NCBI RefSeq assembly: GCF_029784165.1
Contig: NC_073695.1
Location: forward strand, 158,858,220-158,922,219
Source: Wyeomyia smithii
Taxonomy: Eukaryota; Arthropoda; Insecta; Diptera; Culicidae
Length of the DNA stretch: 64,000 bases
Direction of reading: 5' to 3'
This document shows positions 54,654 through 64,000 of this stretch, one piece after another (positions within the stretch are counted from its first letter, which is position 1; each line of letters begins with the position of its first letter). The position numbers and the translations under genes are program-made. The notes beneath the pieces are model-generated. The model was not told the DNA's origin. It worked only from the letters and a program-made list of their open reading frames with translations, and searched no databases.

Positions 54654-55408
54654 TGAGGAAAAAAATCCAAACAACTTTTAAATTGGTCTACGATTTCGAA
54701 GTGCTGCACTAATCAAAAAATCCTCTTCCACAAAATGAGGATCCACTTTTATATAACTGGCAAAAGCGGATTTGCAGCAAGACAATATCGAGTTTTTTTC
54801 CGAAAGAATGCAATCCTCGGAATGTGCTACATCTGCTCAGTATATTGAAACTTTCTGGCCAAATTTGAAGCGAATGGTCTACCACAGCGGTTCTCAACCT
54901 TTTTTTGTCCGCGTACCCCTTGGCGATATTTTTCATATCAATTGTACCTCCTGGCTTGGAATGTTCTTGCAGAGTGGGAAAGAGTAATGGTAGATCATGT
55001 TGTGGTAGTCTAGTTAAGGTTCCAAATTAAACTGTAGCTTGTTTGATTGCTACAGTCATGTTTTAGGGGCTAGATTGGCCAACAAATGAAGTATTATAGA
55101 GAATAATTGCTTTGTTCGCCATTACTGATTTTTCTTTCGCGTTCCCCCTGAAGGCTTTCGAGTACCCCCAGGGGTACGCGTACCCCAGGTTGAGAACCGC
55201 TGGTCTACCATAAAGGTTACAGGGCAAAAATCGTCGATTGTTTGATCGAAAAATCAAGAAGGAGCTCTAAACAATAGAAACAGCCGGAATTCAGGTAGCT
55301 ATGAGGCAAGTACCCCGGAGGATGAGGAAATCAGCGCGATGGGGAGCAGAGTTTTTTTATGAGGTTTGTAATGAGTTACTTGGAATTGAAAGTTTGTTCG
55401 GATTTTTT
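54654..55408 (+). mobile_element. Deleted Tc1/mariner element, ends plus transposase C-terminus
   Basis: The inverted ends GAGGAAAAAAATCC(A/G)AACAA match over about 25 bp (54654-54678 and 55384-55408). Inside, the remains read PKE(C)NP and IETFWPNLKRMVYH (about 54805-54884), continuing after the inserted hAT MITE with KGYRAKIVDCLIEK (55210-55252). This is the tail of an IS630-Tc1-mariner transposase around its third catalytic acidic residue. Most of the transposase is missing. A TA duplication is not clear. Confidence 0.6.
54885..55202. mobile_element. hAT MITE with 8-bp target duplication
   Basis: 318 bp with a perfect 16-bp inverted repeat CAGCGGTTCTCAACCT, the typical hAT terminus, and an exact 8-bp duplication GTCTACCA at 54877-54884 and 55203-55210. 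It has no coding capacity. It interrupts the mariner remnant, whose coding continues on the other side. Confidence 0.9.
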
Positions 55409-55712
55409 TCCTCACTGCGGGGCTAGCGCTACGTTCCTACTGACACTAACAGTCTCTCCCGAGCCGGGACTCGAACCTACCACGATTGGATTGTTAGACC
55501 AGCATCGTACCTCAAGACTCAGTTGGAAGGGTCGGGACAGGATGAAGCATGATTCTATAAATTAGTGTTATTACACAGCCATTTCACTAGAAGTCAATGG
55601 CTAATAGTTGTTTCAGTTCCAGGTATTGGAAAATAGCTACCAATCCAGCGAATTGATAGAATTTTGAACAGAGACTTCAGTCAAGCGAGCGAAAAGTAGT
55701 TGATATTTGAAT

Positions 55713-56708
55713 AGGCTGACCAGATTTTCTCGGGATAAAAACGGTGCAAATGGATTCAAATACTAAGACACATGATAAAATTCATTTTTGAAAATTTTTA
55801 CCAACCAAATCATGCAAACAGTTATTCATTGCTTTGATAAACTTACCCGATCCTGAAGAGTGTGATTTTTTGCAATGAGTTCCTGAAATTTGTCACATGA
55901 TGATCGAGATTTTAACTAACAATTATCATGGTCTCAACTTTCAATCGCAACTTTTTCGTCAGTTCATAGTGGATGTCCTTCCAGTGCACACTAAATGGAA
56001 TGGAATCTAGCGGAACGAAATTATTAGCGCTCTCAGGGTTCGACCAATCGGTTTCCGATCTTCTACAAAGTTTCTTGATATAGTTAGGGCCTTATCTTTG
56101 ATGTTTAGATTAGTTCAGAATTTAGCCGCGAATGTGGCGTTGCGATACCAACTTCTTTTCCTTACACGCTAGAGCTTTGCGAATTCTGACAAAGTTGTAG
56201 ATCTCTAAATTCTATGAAACTTTACAGAATGTACAAAACTTCTAACCCTTCAAGTTTCAGAGATCTACGAGTTTCCATAAAGTTTTCTGAATTTTACGTT
56301 TTATTGTGATAATTTTATGAGTTCAGTCGAATTAATTTCTTACAATTTTTTTCTCGATAGAAATTTAATAATTACGTCGTTTTCTTCTGAGTACAGATGG
56401 TAAGGCCCTAGCTATACCAAGAAACTTTGTAGAAGATCGGAAACCGATTGGCTCCATAGATTCCATTCCTGGCCCAGTGTGCAGTGGTGCGGTACTGTCA
56501 GGAAGGCACAAAACGTACTCAGTGATATTAAAAAAATCCTGGGTGCTTGAAAACTTGTTTTCCATTTAGGAAAATTTCAATGCAAAGCTCTATCTAAGGT
56601 ATTTTCAAGGACTATCTGAAAACGGTACAAAATGGCAAAAAGACGGGACGGTTAAAAATAGTCGAAAAACGGTACTGTTCCGTTCAAAACGGTACGTCTG
56701 GTCAGCTT
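55713..56708. mobile_element. Non-coding DNA element with 10-bp flanking duplication
   Basis: The inverted ends AGGCTGACCAGA and AAGCTGACCAGA (reverse complement of the right end) are flanked by an exact ATATTTGAAT at 55703-55712 and 56709-56718. Its subterminal regions contain ACGGTAC-type repeats. There is no ORF. The superfamily is uncertain: the duplication is longer than the hAT 8 bp and close to the Mutator 9-10 bp. Confidence 0.6.
55980..56487. mobile_element. Foldback element nested in the previous one
   Basis: Long inverted arms with GGAATGGAATCTA, CCAATCGGTTTCCGATCTTC, TACAAAGTTTCTTG and AGGGCCTTA blocks run from about 55980-56097 and back from 56487-56396. The left arm has about 25 extra bases. 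The centre is AT-rich and non-coding. No duplication was resolved. Confidence 0.5.
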
Positions 56709-56816
56709 ATATTTGAATGAACGAGAGATTCTCATCGCTATCGGCACGGTAAAAAGTTTTTGTCAGAGCATGCTGTATGAGGGGTAGAATAGAATGAAAA
56801 AGGTGCAAATATTGTA

Positions 56817-57117
56817 CACTAAAGTCGCTTTTTACGCGGGGGATACGTGCCGCGTAAAAAAAACCGCGTAAAAAAAACCGCGTAAATTCCGGAATCCGCG
56901 TAAAAAAAACCATCGTTAATTTTGCATTCCGAGTGAAGGGGAACCGAAATCCGGACAAAAAAAAATACCGCGAAAATTCTGGAATCCGCGTAAAAAAACC
57001 GCGTAAATTCCGGAATCCGCGTAAATTCCGGAATCCGCATAAAAAAAAACCGCGTAAATTCCGGAATCCGCGTAAAAAAAAACCCGCGTAAAAACCGCCT
57101 AAAAAGCGACCTTAGTG
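56817..57117. mobile_element. TA-flanked MITE built of short tandem repeats
   Basis: The ends CACTAA(A/G)GTCGCTTTTTA are inverted at 56817-56834 and 57100-57117, each flanked by TA (56815-56816, 57118-57119). The interior consists of repeated CCGCGTAAATTCCGGAAT and CCGCGTAAAAAAAA units. The minus-strand frame here (56819-57184) only encodes this repeat. A diverged relative is at 26345-26545. Confidence 0.7.
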
Positions 57118-57119
57118 TA

Positions 57120-58783
57120 CTCTGAATGCTCTTATTATTCGCCTTCATACACTGCCGTGATATAACATTATAACGTACATCCATTAAATCAGTTTTTCAA
57201 TACGGCTCAAAAACGAACGGGTTACTTGTCACTTTAGTATTGAAATGGCGCATACGTCATTTTGTTTGTTTCCTTTATTTTATGCAACGTACGAATAAGT
57301 TACAACTAAAAGAAAGATACCAAAAGATGGGTCTTCGAATAACTAACAAATTGGCATAAGAACCCCATATTTGAAAAAATGGCGCTTACGTCAGTCTGCG
57401 AGATTACGGCAGTACAGTTCTGTCACTTTTCCTAACTCTGTTGGCCACACAAACTCATTATTTACTAATATTTATCATTAGATCTTAGGCTTCTAACAAA
57501 CCTCCCTTAAAAACTTTTTTTAAAATTTTTCAAATTTTTTCAAATATTTCAAAATTAACTCCACTTCCACTGTCTAATACATATAAATACTTACATTGAT
57601 TCAACGTGTATTAGTTGCTCCAGAGAACCTTCAGGCTCACATTGTTTGTTTGATGGGATAATAAGCGAGATCGACTCTGGACCAATCGATCCGGCCTCAG
57701 AATCCTGTGTGAAGAAACAAAATTTATATTTTATTTGTTTTTGTTGTCAAACAAATGTAGACTACATACTACACGCAGTATTTAATTATAGTCGCTTCCT
57801 ACAATGTTAAAAATGTTTTTTTACATACTAAACATTATTTCTATTTTTGTTATTTTAGCATATTTTCCGTCGATTTAATTCCGCCACTGCTCAGTGGTCC
57901 AAAAAGGCAAAAAGTAGGAGGGTGGTATTCAAGACACGACCGCATGACGTTGGACTACGGTATTCTTATATTCCATTAAAACAAATAATAGAGAGAATTG
58001 CAACTCTAGTATTTGCTGCAATTTTATCTAACAGTGCATTTCTGGATGCTGAGACGTTAAAACGTTATAAATAATAATATATACTAAAAGAATGGATATC
58101 TTTTATTTAATCGCTGTCATTTCATACATATTCGAATCAACCCTTTGTTTGCTGCACTACCAAGACAATCATTTAATTGAGCGAATTGGTAAAATTTTCC
58201 TATCTAAGCAAAAAGCAAACTTTACGAAACTATCTGAAATTGGAGCCCAGAACGATTCAACCGAAAATTTTAAATTTGAAAATTGTTTGACATTTAATCG
58301 ATAAAACTCATGCTAGGTTAGTTCCAGCCCAGCATATAACTTCATGTATTTGAAAAAAAAACGTTTGGTTCAATAACTCAATATAGCAAGAGCTCAATCA
58401 CACGTTTTTCGGTAGTTGTTATCAAGGTTTGGGCGAGTGACAGGAAAATATATTAACTTCTTCAGTTGTGATTTAGAGCATTTCTAATTGTTTTGTTATT
58501 TTTCACGATAGCGACAAGTTTGTTTCTTTCTCTGTGTGCGAGAAACAAAATCAAAACCGCGCACCGAGAAACAAAAACGAAAATTTAATGAATGCTCATT
58601 GAGAAAACTTGCAACTCTTTTTACCAATAACTTATGATACTCAAAAGAACCCGTTTTGATCTAAATCAAATTTCTAGTAAATAAGTGTTGATCATTCATA
58701 GGTAGTAATTTTTCCTCGTTGAATAAAGACTGGCTGAAGAAGTTAAAATCGCTGCTGTAAAATCAAATTCACAACTGTGTTCG
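57120..58783. other. No recognisable gene; AT-rich DNA with a dispersed repeat
   Basis: 57917-57955 (GGTGGTATTCAAGACACGAC) matches 20310-20345. 57448-57480 resembles the Juan-like 3' UTR. The 70-codon frame at 58092-58304 begins with ATG and has a hydrophobic N-terminus, but no domain. Confidence 0.4.
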
Positions 58784-58829
58784 TTAAGACGTTTTAATAT
58801 TTTCAATGACAATAATAATCTTCGATAAA

Positions 58830-59180
58830 CACCCGCTATAGTTATTCACACACATGACATAACTATCTAAACACGCGTTAAAACTATTCATACACACGCT
58901 GTAGCTATAGCTATCCATACACACGCTATTCCTTTCCATACATCCGATACAACTATCTATACACACGCATAAGCTATCCAACCATGTGCGATTACTATCC
59001 ATACATACGCTATAACTAATCATTACACACGCAGCAGCTATCCACACACAAGCTATAACTATCCGTACACACGCTGAAGATATACACGCAATAGCCATAA
59101 TATGCTACTCATGCTAGTGTCTTACACACGCTATAGCTAGCCATACACACGCAACAGCGCCATCCCTATCATCACAAATG
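58830..59180. repeat. Degenerate minisatellite, about 24-bp unit
   Basis: Repeated variants of CTAT(A)CATACACACGCTATA fill this stretch. The frame on the minus strand (58784-59098) with a periodic Cys/Met/Asp pattern is a product of the repeat. Confidence 0.7.
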
Positions 59181-59459
59181 TCATAGCAATACAGATGCAC
59201 ATACGCTATATGTGCACACTGCACACACACCCAACGTTTTCACCCAACGATATCTGAATTGGATTACCGCTGGTGGGGTCCAACTCAGATCGAAGGAGCA
59301 CCGAACAGAATGAAGAAATGCAGCTTCCCACTTCCTCCGCCGCTGCTGCCTGATACCACCGCTCTGGTTCTGCTGCAGCTCAGTTTGGCCGCTGGAATCA
59401 ACCACCGCTGCTGATTATACAAGACCGGCCTGGTGGCCTTTCACATGTTAACTGATGAC

Positions 59460-59860
59460 TGCTATGAGACGACACAGGCTATTATATAGCCCAAAGCAAA
59501 AATCCATCCGCGAGCAAACAAGAAGCGAGCTTGTGATTGGTTGAATGTGCACGACTTTTAACACAACTTTTAACTAGTTTAGTATCGAAAACATATTTAA
59601 ATTATTATATGACAATCTTGCGCAATATTTCCCCTATCAATCAAGCCATTGGTGTTTAGAATCTGTTCAGTGGTAATGATAAAAGAAGTATTTTAAAACG
59701 GTGTTGAAACACCTGTTGCAGCTACCGAAAGCGAGCTCGCTATTGGTTGAAAGCTGTGAGACTGTTTACAAAGTCAGATCGGTTGTATCCGTTAGTGTCG
59801 ACTGTGCTTGTGAAGAGAGGTGGTGATTGGTTGCTCGGTATGATTTAGACAATCGATGTG
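59460..59860 (-). promoter_or_regulatory. Promoter-like segment with TATA and repeated CCAAT boxes
   Basis: The minus strand has TTTGGGCTATATAATAGCC (about 59477-59495), very similar to the TATA modules at 27876 and 30558. Three CCAAT-type boxes lie upstream (near 59536-59545, 59739-59748 and 59828-59837, each in a TGATTGGTT or CTATTGGTT context). The frame that follows (59405-59181) shows no domain. Confidence 0.4.
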
Positions 59861-60029
59861 ATTTATCAATTTTTCAATAGTGTATCTCGAGAAATAGGTT
59901 ATTTTTGTTACATAAATTCAACCGTAAAAGAATTTCTGATCGGTTGATGCCAAAACCTCGAAATTCTGAAAAGAAATGACTGATGTATAAGCGCTCAAAA
60001 CCTGACCACTTTTCCCTGGTTTCGGGTGT

Positions 60030-61145
60030 TTTCTTAACCAGAATGACGCTCAGAGGCCAGAAATTGTCTCCAAATGCCATTTTGAAATACAAGATGGCGA
60101 CTTCCGGTTTCTGAAAAACAGCGGCAAATGACCAAATATGGGTATTTCCGGGATTGTTATGATGCACTGAAGCCACGAATCGACCTCAGACAACATTTTG
60201 AATTGTGAGATGGCGACCTTCGGTGACTGGATAAAAGACGAAAATGACCGAATACCACCTAATATGGGTGTTTCTTTAACCAGAATGACGCTCAGAGGCC
60301 AGAAATTGTCTCTGAATAGCATTTTGAAATCCAAGATGGCGACTTCCGGTTTCTGAAAAACAGCGAGATATGACCAAATACCATCCAATATGGGTATTTC
60401 CGAAATCGTGATGATGCATTGAAACCACAAATCGACCTCAGACAACATTTTGAGTTGTATAATGGCAACTTTTGGTGACTGGAAAACTGCCGAAAATGAC
60501 CCAAAAACAACCAAATATGGGTATTTCTTCAACCAGAATGATGCTCAGAGGCCAGAAATTGTCCAAAATGTCATTTTGAAATACAAGATGGCGACTTCCG
60601 GTTTCTGGAAAATAGCCGAGAATGACCAAATACCACCCAATATGAGTGTTTCTTTAACCAGAATGACGCTCAGAGGCCGGAAATTGTCTCCAAATGCCAT
60701 TTTGAAATCCAATATGGCGACTTCTGCTTTCTGAAAAACAGCCAAAAACGACCGATTTCCATCCAATATGAGATGCTCCGATACCAGAATGATACACAGG
60801 AGCTAGAATCGACCACAGACACCATTTTAAATTCTAAGATTGTGACTTCCGGTTTCTGGAAAACAGCCGAAAATGACTAAATAACACCTATTATGGGTGT
60901 TTCTTTAACCAGATGCATGAAGCTAAAAATTGACCTCAGACACCATTTGGATTGTAAGGTGGCAACTTCTGGGAAACAGCCGAATACTACTATATGAATA
61001 TTTCCGTAATCGAAATAATATATAGAAGCCAAGCATTGACCCTGGACACCATCTTGAATTCGAAGATGACCACTGTCAGTTTCTGAAAAACAACGAAAAA
61101 ATAACTGAATACCACCCAATATGAGTATTTCCGGAATAGAGGTGA
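60030..61145. repeat. Tandem repeat, about nine units of ~120 bp
   Basis: The block AAGATGGCGACTTCCGGTTTC and variants recurs at about 60090, 60200, 60335, 60460, 60588, 60712, 60836, 60956 and 61062, a spacing of 106-135 bp. Alternate units differ (GGTTTCTG versus GGTGACTGG), suggesting a dimeric higher-order unit. Minus-strand frames in this stretch (59874-60766) are repeat products. Confidence 0.8.
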
Positions 61146-61271
61146 TGTACTAAAGGCAAAAGACGAGGATGTTGTCATTCCGATAAAACCAATAATTCCA
61201 AACGATATAAACAAATTGCAAGAAATCAATGAATTTGGAATGTTGAAAATTATTAAATTAAACACAAAAAT

Positions 61272-61301
61272 AGGCGGGACGAAGTTTGCCGGGTCAGCTA
61301 G
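61272..61301 (-). repeat. Terminal-like 30-bp motif shared with 34309-34338
   Basis: The minus strand reads CTAGCTGACCCGGCAAACTT and continues CGTCC(C)GCC. It matches the plus-strand motif inside the hAT element at 27 of 30 positions. It lies just beyond the 120-bp tandem array, as if it marked one end of the array-carrying element. Confidence 0.5.
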
Positions 61302-61309
61302 TTACATAT

Positions 61310-63015
61310 AAAAAACATAGTTTTTTTGTGTTTTTTTTCTTCACATAGATTTTTTGTGTTATGAGATAAAGGAATTGTTATTTGGCATAGTTGTAGAAAA
61401 TAAAACAAAATTGTTGAACAAACAAAATTTTTATCTTAATTGGCTACAAAGTTATTTTATATTTTGGAGAAGTTATATATTTGTATATTTTGGAGAAGTT
61501 ATTTAAAATTTAGTTTTTGTACTTAACTTTCGTTAGTTTTACAAGAAAACGTTGTTCTGAGGAATTGTTACAACACACAAAACACACATTTCTGCCAAAG
61601 TCCACACATCTCCAAGACTTTTCCTTACAAACTTATAGCACATTTTAGCTTATTCCAGATAAACATTTCAAAAGGTCCTATTTGCTTTCATCGTTTTTCC
61701 GGAGCGTCTTTTTTTTGGTAATGGTTCAGCATTAGTACCCTCTCAAGCGTGGTTTTCGTTCAGAAAGCTAGATTGATTCCTCCGCTATTAACTTATGCAA
61801 ATAACGTGTCATAAAAGGTGTTTAATAAGTTGTGGTGATTGAATAAAAGTGATCGACCAAAAAATCGATCAAAGCACATAGGACCTTTTGAAATGTTTCT
61901 CTAGTATTTTCTCGATAAATTCAAGAACATATAGGGTAAAAAGGGTTAAATAGGATCATGATGTATATACTTTTCCTTGAGGCTAAGCTCAAGTATTACA
62001 AACAGTTATAGGTTCCATTTTTCCCAATCCATTCATATTAGAGTACAGTAAACATATGTTGAAGCAGATTAGAATATTTTAAAAATACTAATTTTTTAGT
62101 GTGACAAGATAAAAGAATGGTTTATTTGACAAAGTCAAACACGAAGCAAATATTTGAATAGTTGTTGCAAATAGTTGAATACCGAAATATTTGCTTCAAT
62201 TATTTGTAAAAATATATTTGCGGTTGTAATTGCTAAACAAAAGATTAAGTAAATATTTGCTTCGTCTAATGCCGTTCATTGCGCACTAAAACAGATGGCA
62301 AACGAAACCGAAGTTCACCTAAACATCACAATCAGGCACCTTCACATAAAAATCTTTATTGAACCAAGCATCGTTCATATGAGCCGATTCGAAGTGTTGA
62401 GTGAATTACTAAAAAGCCAACCAACAACGAATTTTCGTGAAAATATACAGTATAGAACAGTTAGGACAGTCCCGTATCCTGTTTTCATTGACACACAAGA
62501 TATGCAATGGAAACTAGATTTACTGAATTTGCTAGCAAGTTTATTTTCTGAAAATAATTCGCATCGTGTAATAGCACAACAAATATATTTACTACAAAAA
62601 TAGGAAAGAGGCTCGCTGCTGATCAAATAAACAGAATTATGAACAAATATTCGCTATAGTGTAATAGCATAAAAATATATTTGGCTGAGCAAAAATAATG
62701 TGAAAATAAGTTCCGTGAGAAATACATATACCAAATATTTGCTTCGTGTAATGTCCGCTTTAGAGCAGGGGTTCCCAGACTTTTTGCTCGGCTTAATTCG
62801 TAACATACTTTGAAAGTAAGATACTAGATATATAGCGCCGTTAAACATTATTTTGTATTGTGCCGTGTTAAAAAATGTTGTGTGTGAACAAAGAAAAAAT
62901 GTTCCAAGAATGAGAAGTTTCAATTCCTTGCTTACTTATGGAACAGAGAATGACAAACCTATTGCTACGTCATGGTATTTCAGGAAAAAAATCACTTCAA
63001 CTATGAGCAGGATCG
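61310..63015. other. Mostly non-coding; possible hAT terminus near 62769
   Basis: A repeated phrase ATATTTGCTTCGT(C/G)TAATG occurs near 62250 and 62737 and brackets an unassigned 102-codon ORF (62295-62603). CAGGGGTTCCCAGACTTTTT at 62767-62786 resembles a hAT end, but no partner was found. There is nothing else identifiable. Confidence 0.35.
62295..62603 (+). CDS. Unassigned 102-codon ORF
   Basis: Starts with ATG and has a mixed composition with a plausible amphipathic C-terminal half. I recognise no domain. It is bracketed by two copies of an ATATTTGCTTCGT phrase, so it may lie within a small repeat unit. It could be a chance frame. Confidence 0.2.
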   Translation: MANETEVHLNITIRHLHIKIFIEPSIVHMSRFEVLSELLKSQPTTNFRENIQYRTVRTVPYPVFIDTQDMQWKLDLLNLLASLFSENNSHRVIAQQIYLLQK

Positions 63016-63019
63016 CGCC

Positions 63020-63222
63020 AAATGATCTGGAAATACGCGAAAATTTAATCGACCATTTTTGATTTGAATGAAACTTTGCACACGTATTTGGCTTAGCAAA
63101 CTGAGCATTTTTCACAGATGGAGAGATTTTTTACACCCATGAATTATATTCTAAAAGGGCGTATACCTTTTGGCATAGGTTTTATTCGAAACATAGTAGC
63201 CCAGAAACCGTTGGTTGTATAG
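63020..63222. repeat. Fragment of the long-TIR element family of 46897-48115
   Basis: About 190 bp match the reverse complement of 47900-48100, including the AACTTTGCACACGTATT, GCTTAGCAAACTGAGCAT and AAAAGGGCGTAT blocks. Only one end of the element is present. Confidence 0.7.
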
Positions 63223-63320
63223 GGGCAATTCTCGCTGAAACTAGGCCACTTTCGTGGTTAGTCGGATTGGATTGAAAAGTGAATTAGTGAAAGTGATAGT
63301 GAAATTTGAAAAATCTCTAA

Positions 63321-63715
63321 ATGATAATGGATCAACATCTAATCAAATACGGTTCAAATGGAAAATATAGATTATCGACCCAAGGAGATGGAAATTGTTT
63401 GCCCGCCTCTATAGTTCGAGCACGCAAAGGCAATTTTGAAAAAAAAAAAAAACAGTAGTTTTCATTTATAATTTTAGACTCATTGAACTGTATAGGAACG
63501 GAAATTGGAACCATACATTGAATACATTCGAAATAATATTAATGAGTTTTATTACCTTACCTATCCTAAATGAAATTTGCGAAACGGAAAACTGGAACCT
63601 GGAAGATGAACCGGAAGATGCATATAATGGCCTAACAGAGGATTATCTGAAGGAGAAGCAGAGCTTATCGCAGCGGTGATACAATTGTACACAGTTGATA
63701 CATATGTATTAGGGT
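63321..63715 (+). pseudogene. OTU-type cysteine protease-like fragment, decayed
   Basis: Four short frames in order resemble an OTU (ovarian tumour) domain. KYRLSTQGDGNCLPASI (63363-63410) carries the D-G-N-C catalytic block. LEPYIEYIRNNINEFY (63504-63550) and an acidic stretch ending EDYL (about 63610-63650) follow, then GEAELIAAVIQLYTVDTYV (63653-63710), which resembles the conserved WGG-x-x-EL region. Frameshifts and stops near 63430, 63560 and 63650 make it non-functional. The family call rests on the order of these motifs. Whether it came from a host gene or a mobile element is unknown. Confidence 0.5.
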
Positions 63716-64000
63716 GGGGAAAAATAATCGATTTTCCAGAACCAAGTTTTTTTGGTTCCTTTTGGGGTCCCATACAACCCTAAACTTACTTGAAGTCGAT
63801 TGGGTTTGTCTCCGCTTGGCGCATTGCATTTCAAATTTGTATGAAAATTTATATGGGAAAACCTACTTTTTTGCATTTACCTTCCTAGAGAGCTCAATAA
63901 TGCTCTAATAATGCACTACATTATGCTAAAGTATAGTATTTTAGATGCCTAACAACTTTGCAAAAGACACTGATGAGCTAGAATGTCCCTAAGAAGAGCC
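63709..64000. other. Non-coding end of window, possible MITE start
   Basis: AGGGTGGGGAAAAATAATCG at 63710-63729, followed by TTTGTATGAAAATTTATATG, resembles the start of common mosquito miniature elements. The other end is outside the window. Confidence 0.3.

Larger units (their letters stand above)
54572..55520 (-). repeat. Feilai-like tRNA SINE split by a mariner remnant
   Basis: The 5' half lies at 55409-55520 on the minus strand: GGTACGATGCTGG box-A-like, GGTTCGAGTCC box B, then CTCGGGAGAGACTG and GCTAGCCCCGC. The 3' half is at 54572-54653 (CAGTTGGCTGCGAGG, CCGAATCGGA, GTAGCACCAAGG). Together they make one SINE interrupted by the mariner remnant at 54654-55408. Confidence 0.65.

Noticed and set aside
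56819..57184. 121-codon ORF with repeated Phe-Thr-Arg-Ile motifs
   Set aside because: It is the translation of the CCGCGTAAATTCCGGAAT tandem inside a MITE.
58784..59098. Cys-rich periodic ORF
   Set aside because: It is a product of the 24-bp minisatellite.
58830..59180. Possible CRISPR-like array
   Set aside because: The repeats are degenerate and contiguous without unique spacers, and the DNA is eukaryotic. It is a minisatellite.
59874..60766. Several overlapping minus-strand ORFs with similar sequences
   Set aside because: They arise from the 120-bp tandem repeat, whose unit length lets open frames recur.

Overview
The window is about 64 kb of AT-rich, TE-dense intergenic DNA of the kind found in culicine (Aedes-type) mosquito genomes. 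No intact host protein-coding gene was recognised. The evidence for origin is the mix of elements: Osvaldo-like Ty3/gypsy elements with tRNA-Lys primer sites, Juan/Jockey-, RTE-, LOA/Lian- and I-type non-LTR retrotransposons, an ITmD37E mariner, Feilai-like tRNA SINEs, and piggyBac-, hAT- and Transib-like miniature elements. The species is inferred, not shown.

Layout. (1) 1-~7250, minus strand: a Ty3/gypsy element cut by the window's left edge. It has a partial ORF3-like frame (1-231), an intact pol (451-3603), and gag (3609-5429) broken by one in-frame TAG. A canonical A AAAAAC slippery heptamer lies at the gag-pol overlap, followed by the leader, a tRNA-Lys-type primer site and the start of the 5' LTR (edge at 5780). 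(2) 7250-14300: mostly non-coding, with an unidentified ORF (9303-9599), a ZBED-like hAT transposase fossil (9637-10063), a tRNA-derived SINE, a complete but inactivated ITmD37E transposon (11161-12465) and a SINE fragment. (3) 14331-20176, minus strand: a full-length I-clade non-LTR element with an intact EN-RT-RNase H ORF2, a once-frameshifted ORF1, an A tail and a 12-bp target duplication. (4) 20190-26250: AT-rich DNA without recognisable genes.

(5) 26560-54560: a Russian-doll stack. One Juan/Jockey-type element (plus strand) is cut into seven pieces by later insertions. These are a 3.5-kb unknown insert (27344-30905); an RTE element (~31632-44520) itself carrying a hAT element (33900-35277) and a whole LTR retrotransposon (36844-43848); a LOA/Lian element (45401-51642) itself carrying a piggyBac MITE, a long-TIR element and a CACAGTG-ended (Transib-like) element; a second LOA fragment (52119-52819); and a piggyBac-type foldback (53041-53901). 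Most junctions have visible target-site duplications, so the order of insertion can be read directly. The LTR element has a striking feature. Its primer-binding site is a complementary copy of an entire tRNA-Lys(CTT), including the non-genomic CCA.

(6) 54560-64000: more nested small elements. There is a SINE split by a mariner remnant that is split by a hAT MITE, an element with a 10-bp target duplication, a TA-flanked MITE made of short tandem repeats, a minisatellite and a 120-bp tandem repeat. Near the end lies a decayed OTU-type cysteine protease-like fragment.

Functionally the window is a record of transposition rather than a pathway. The candidates for recent activity are the gypsy element at the left edge and the I-type element at 14.3-20.2 kb.
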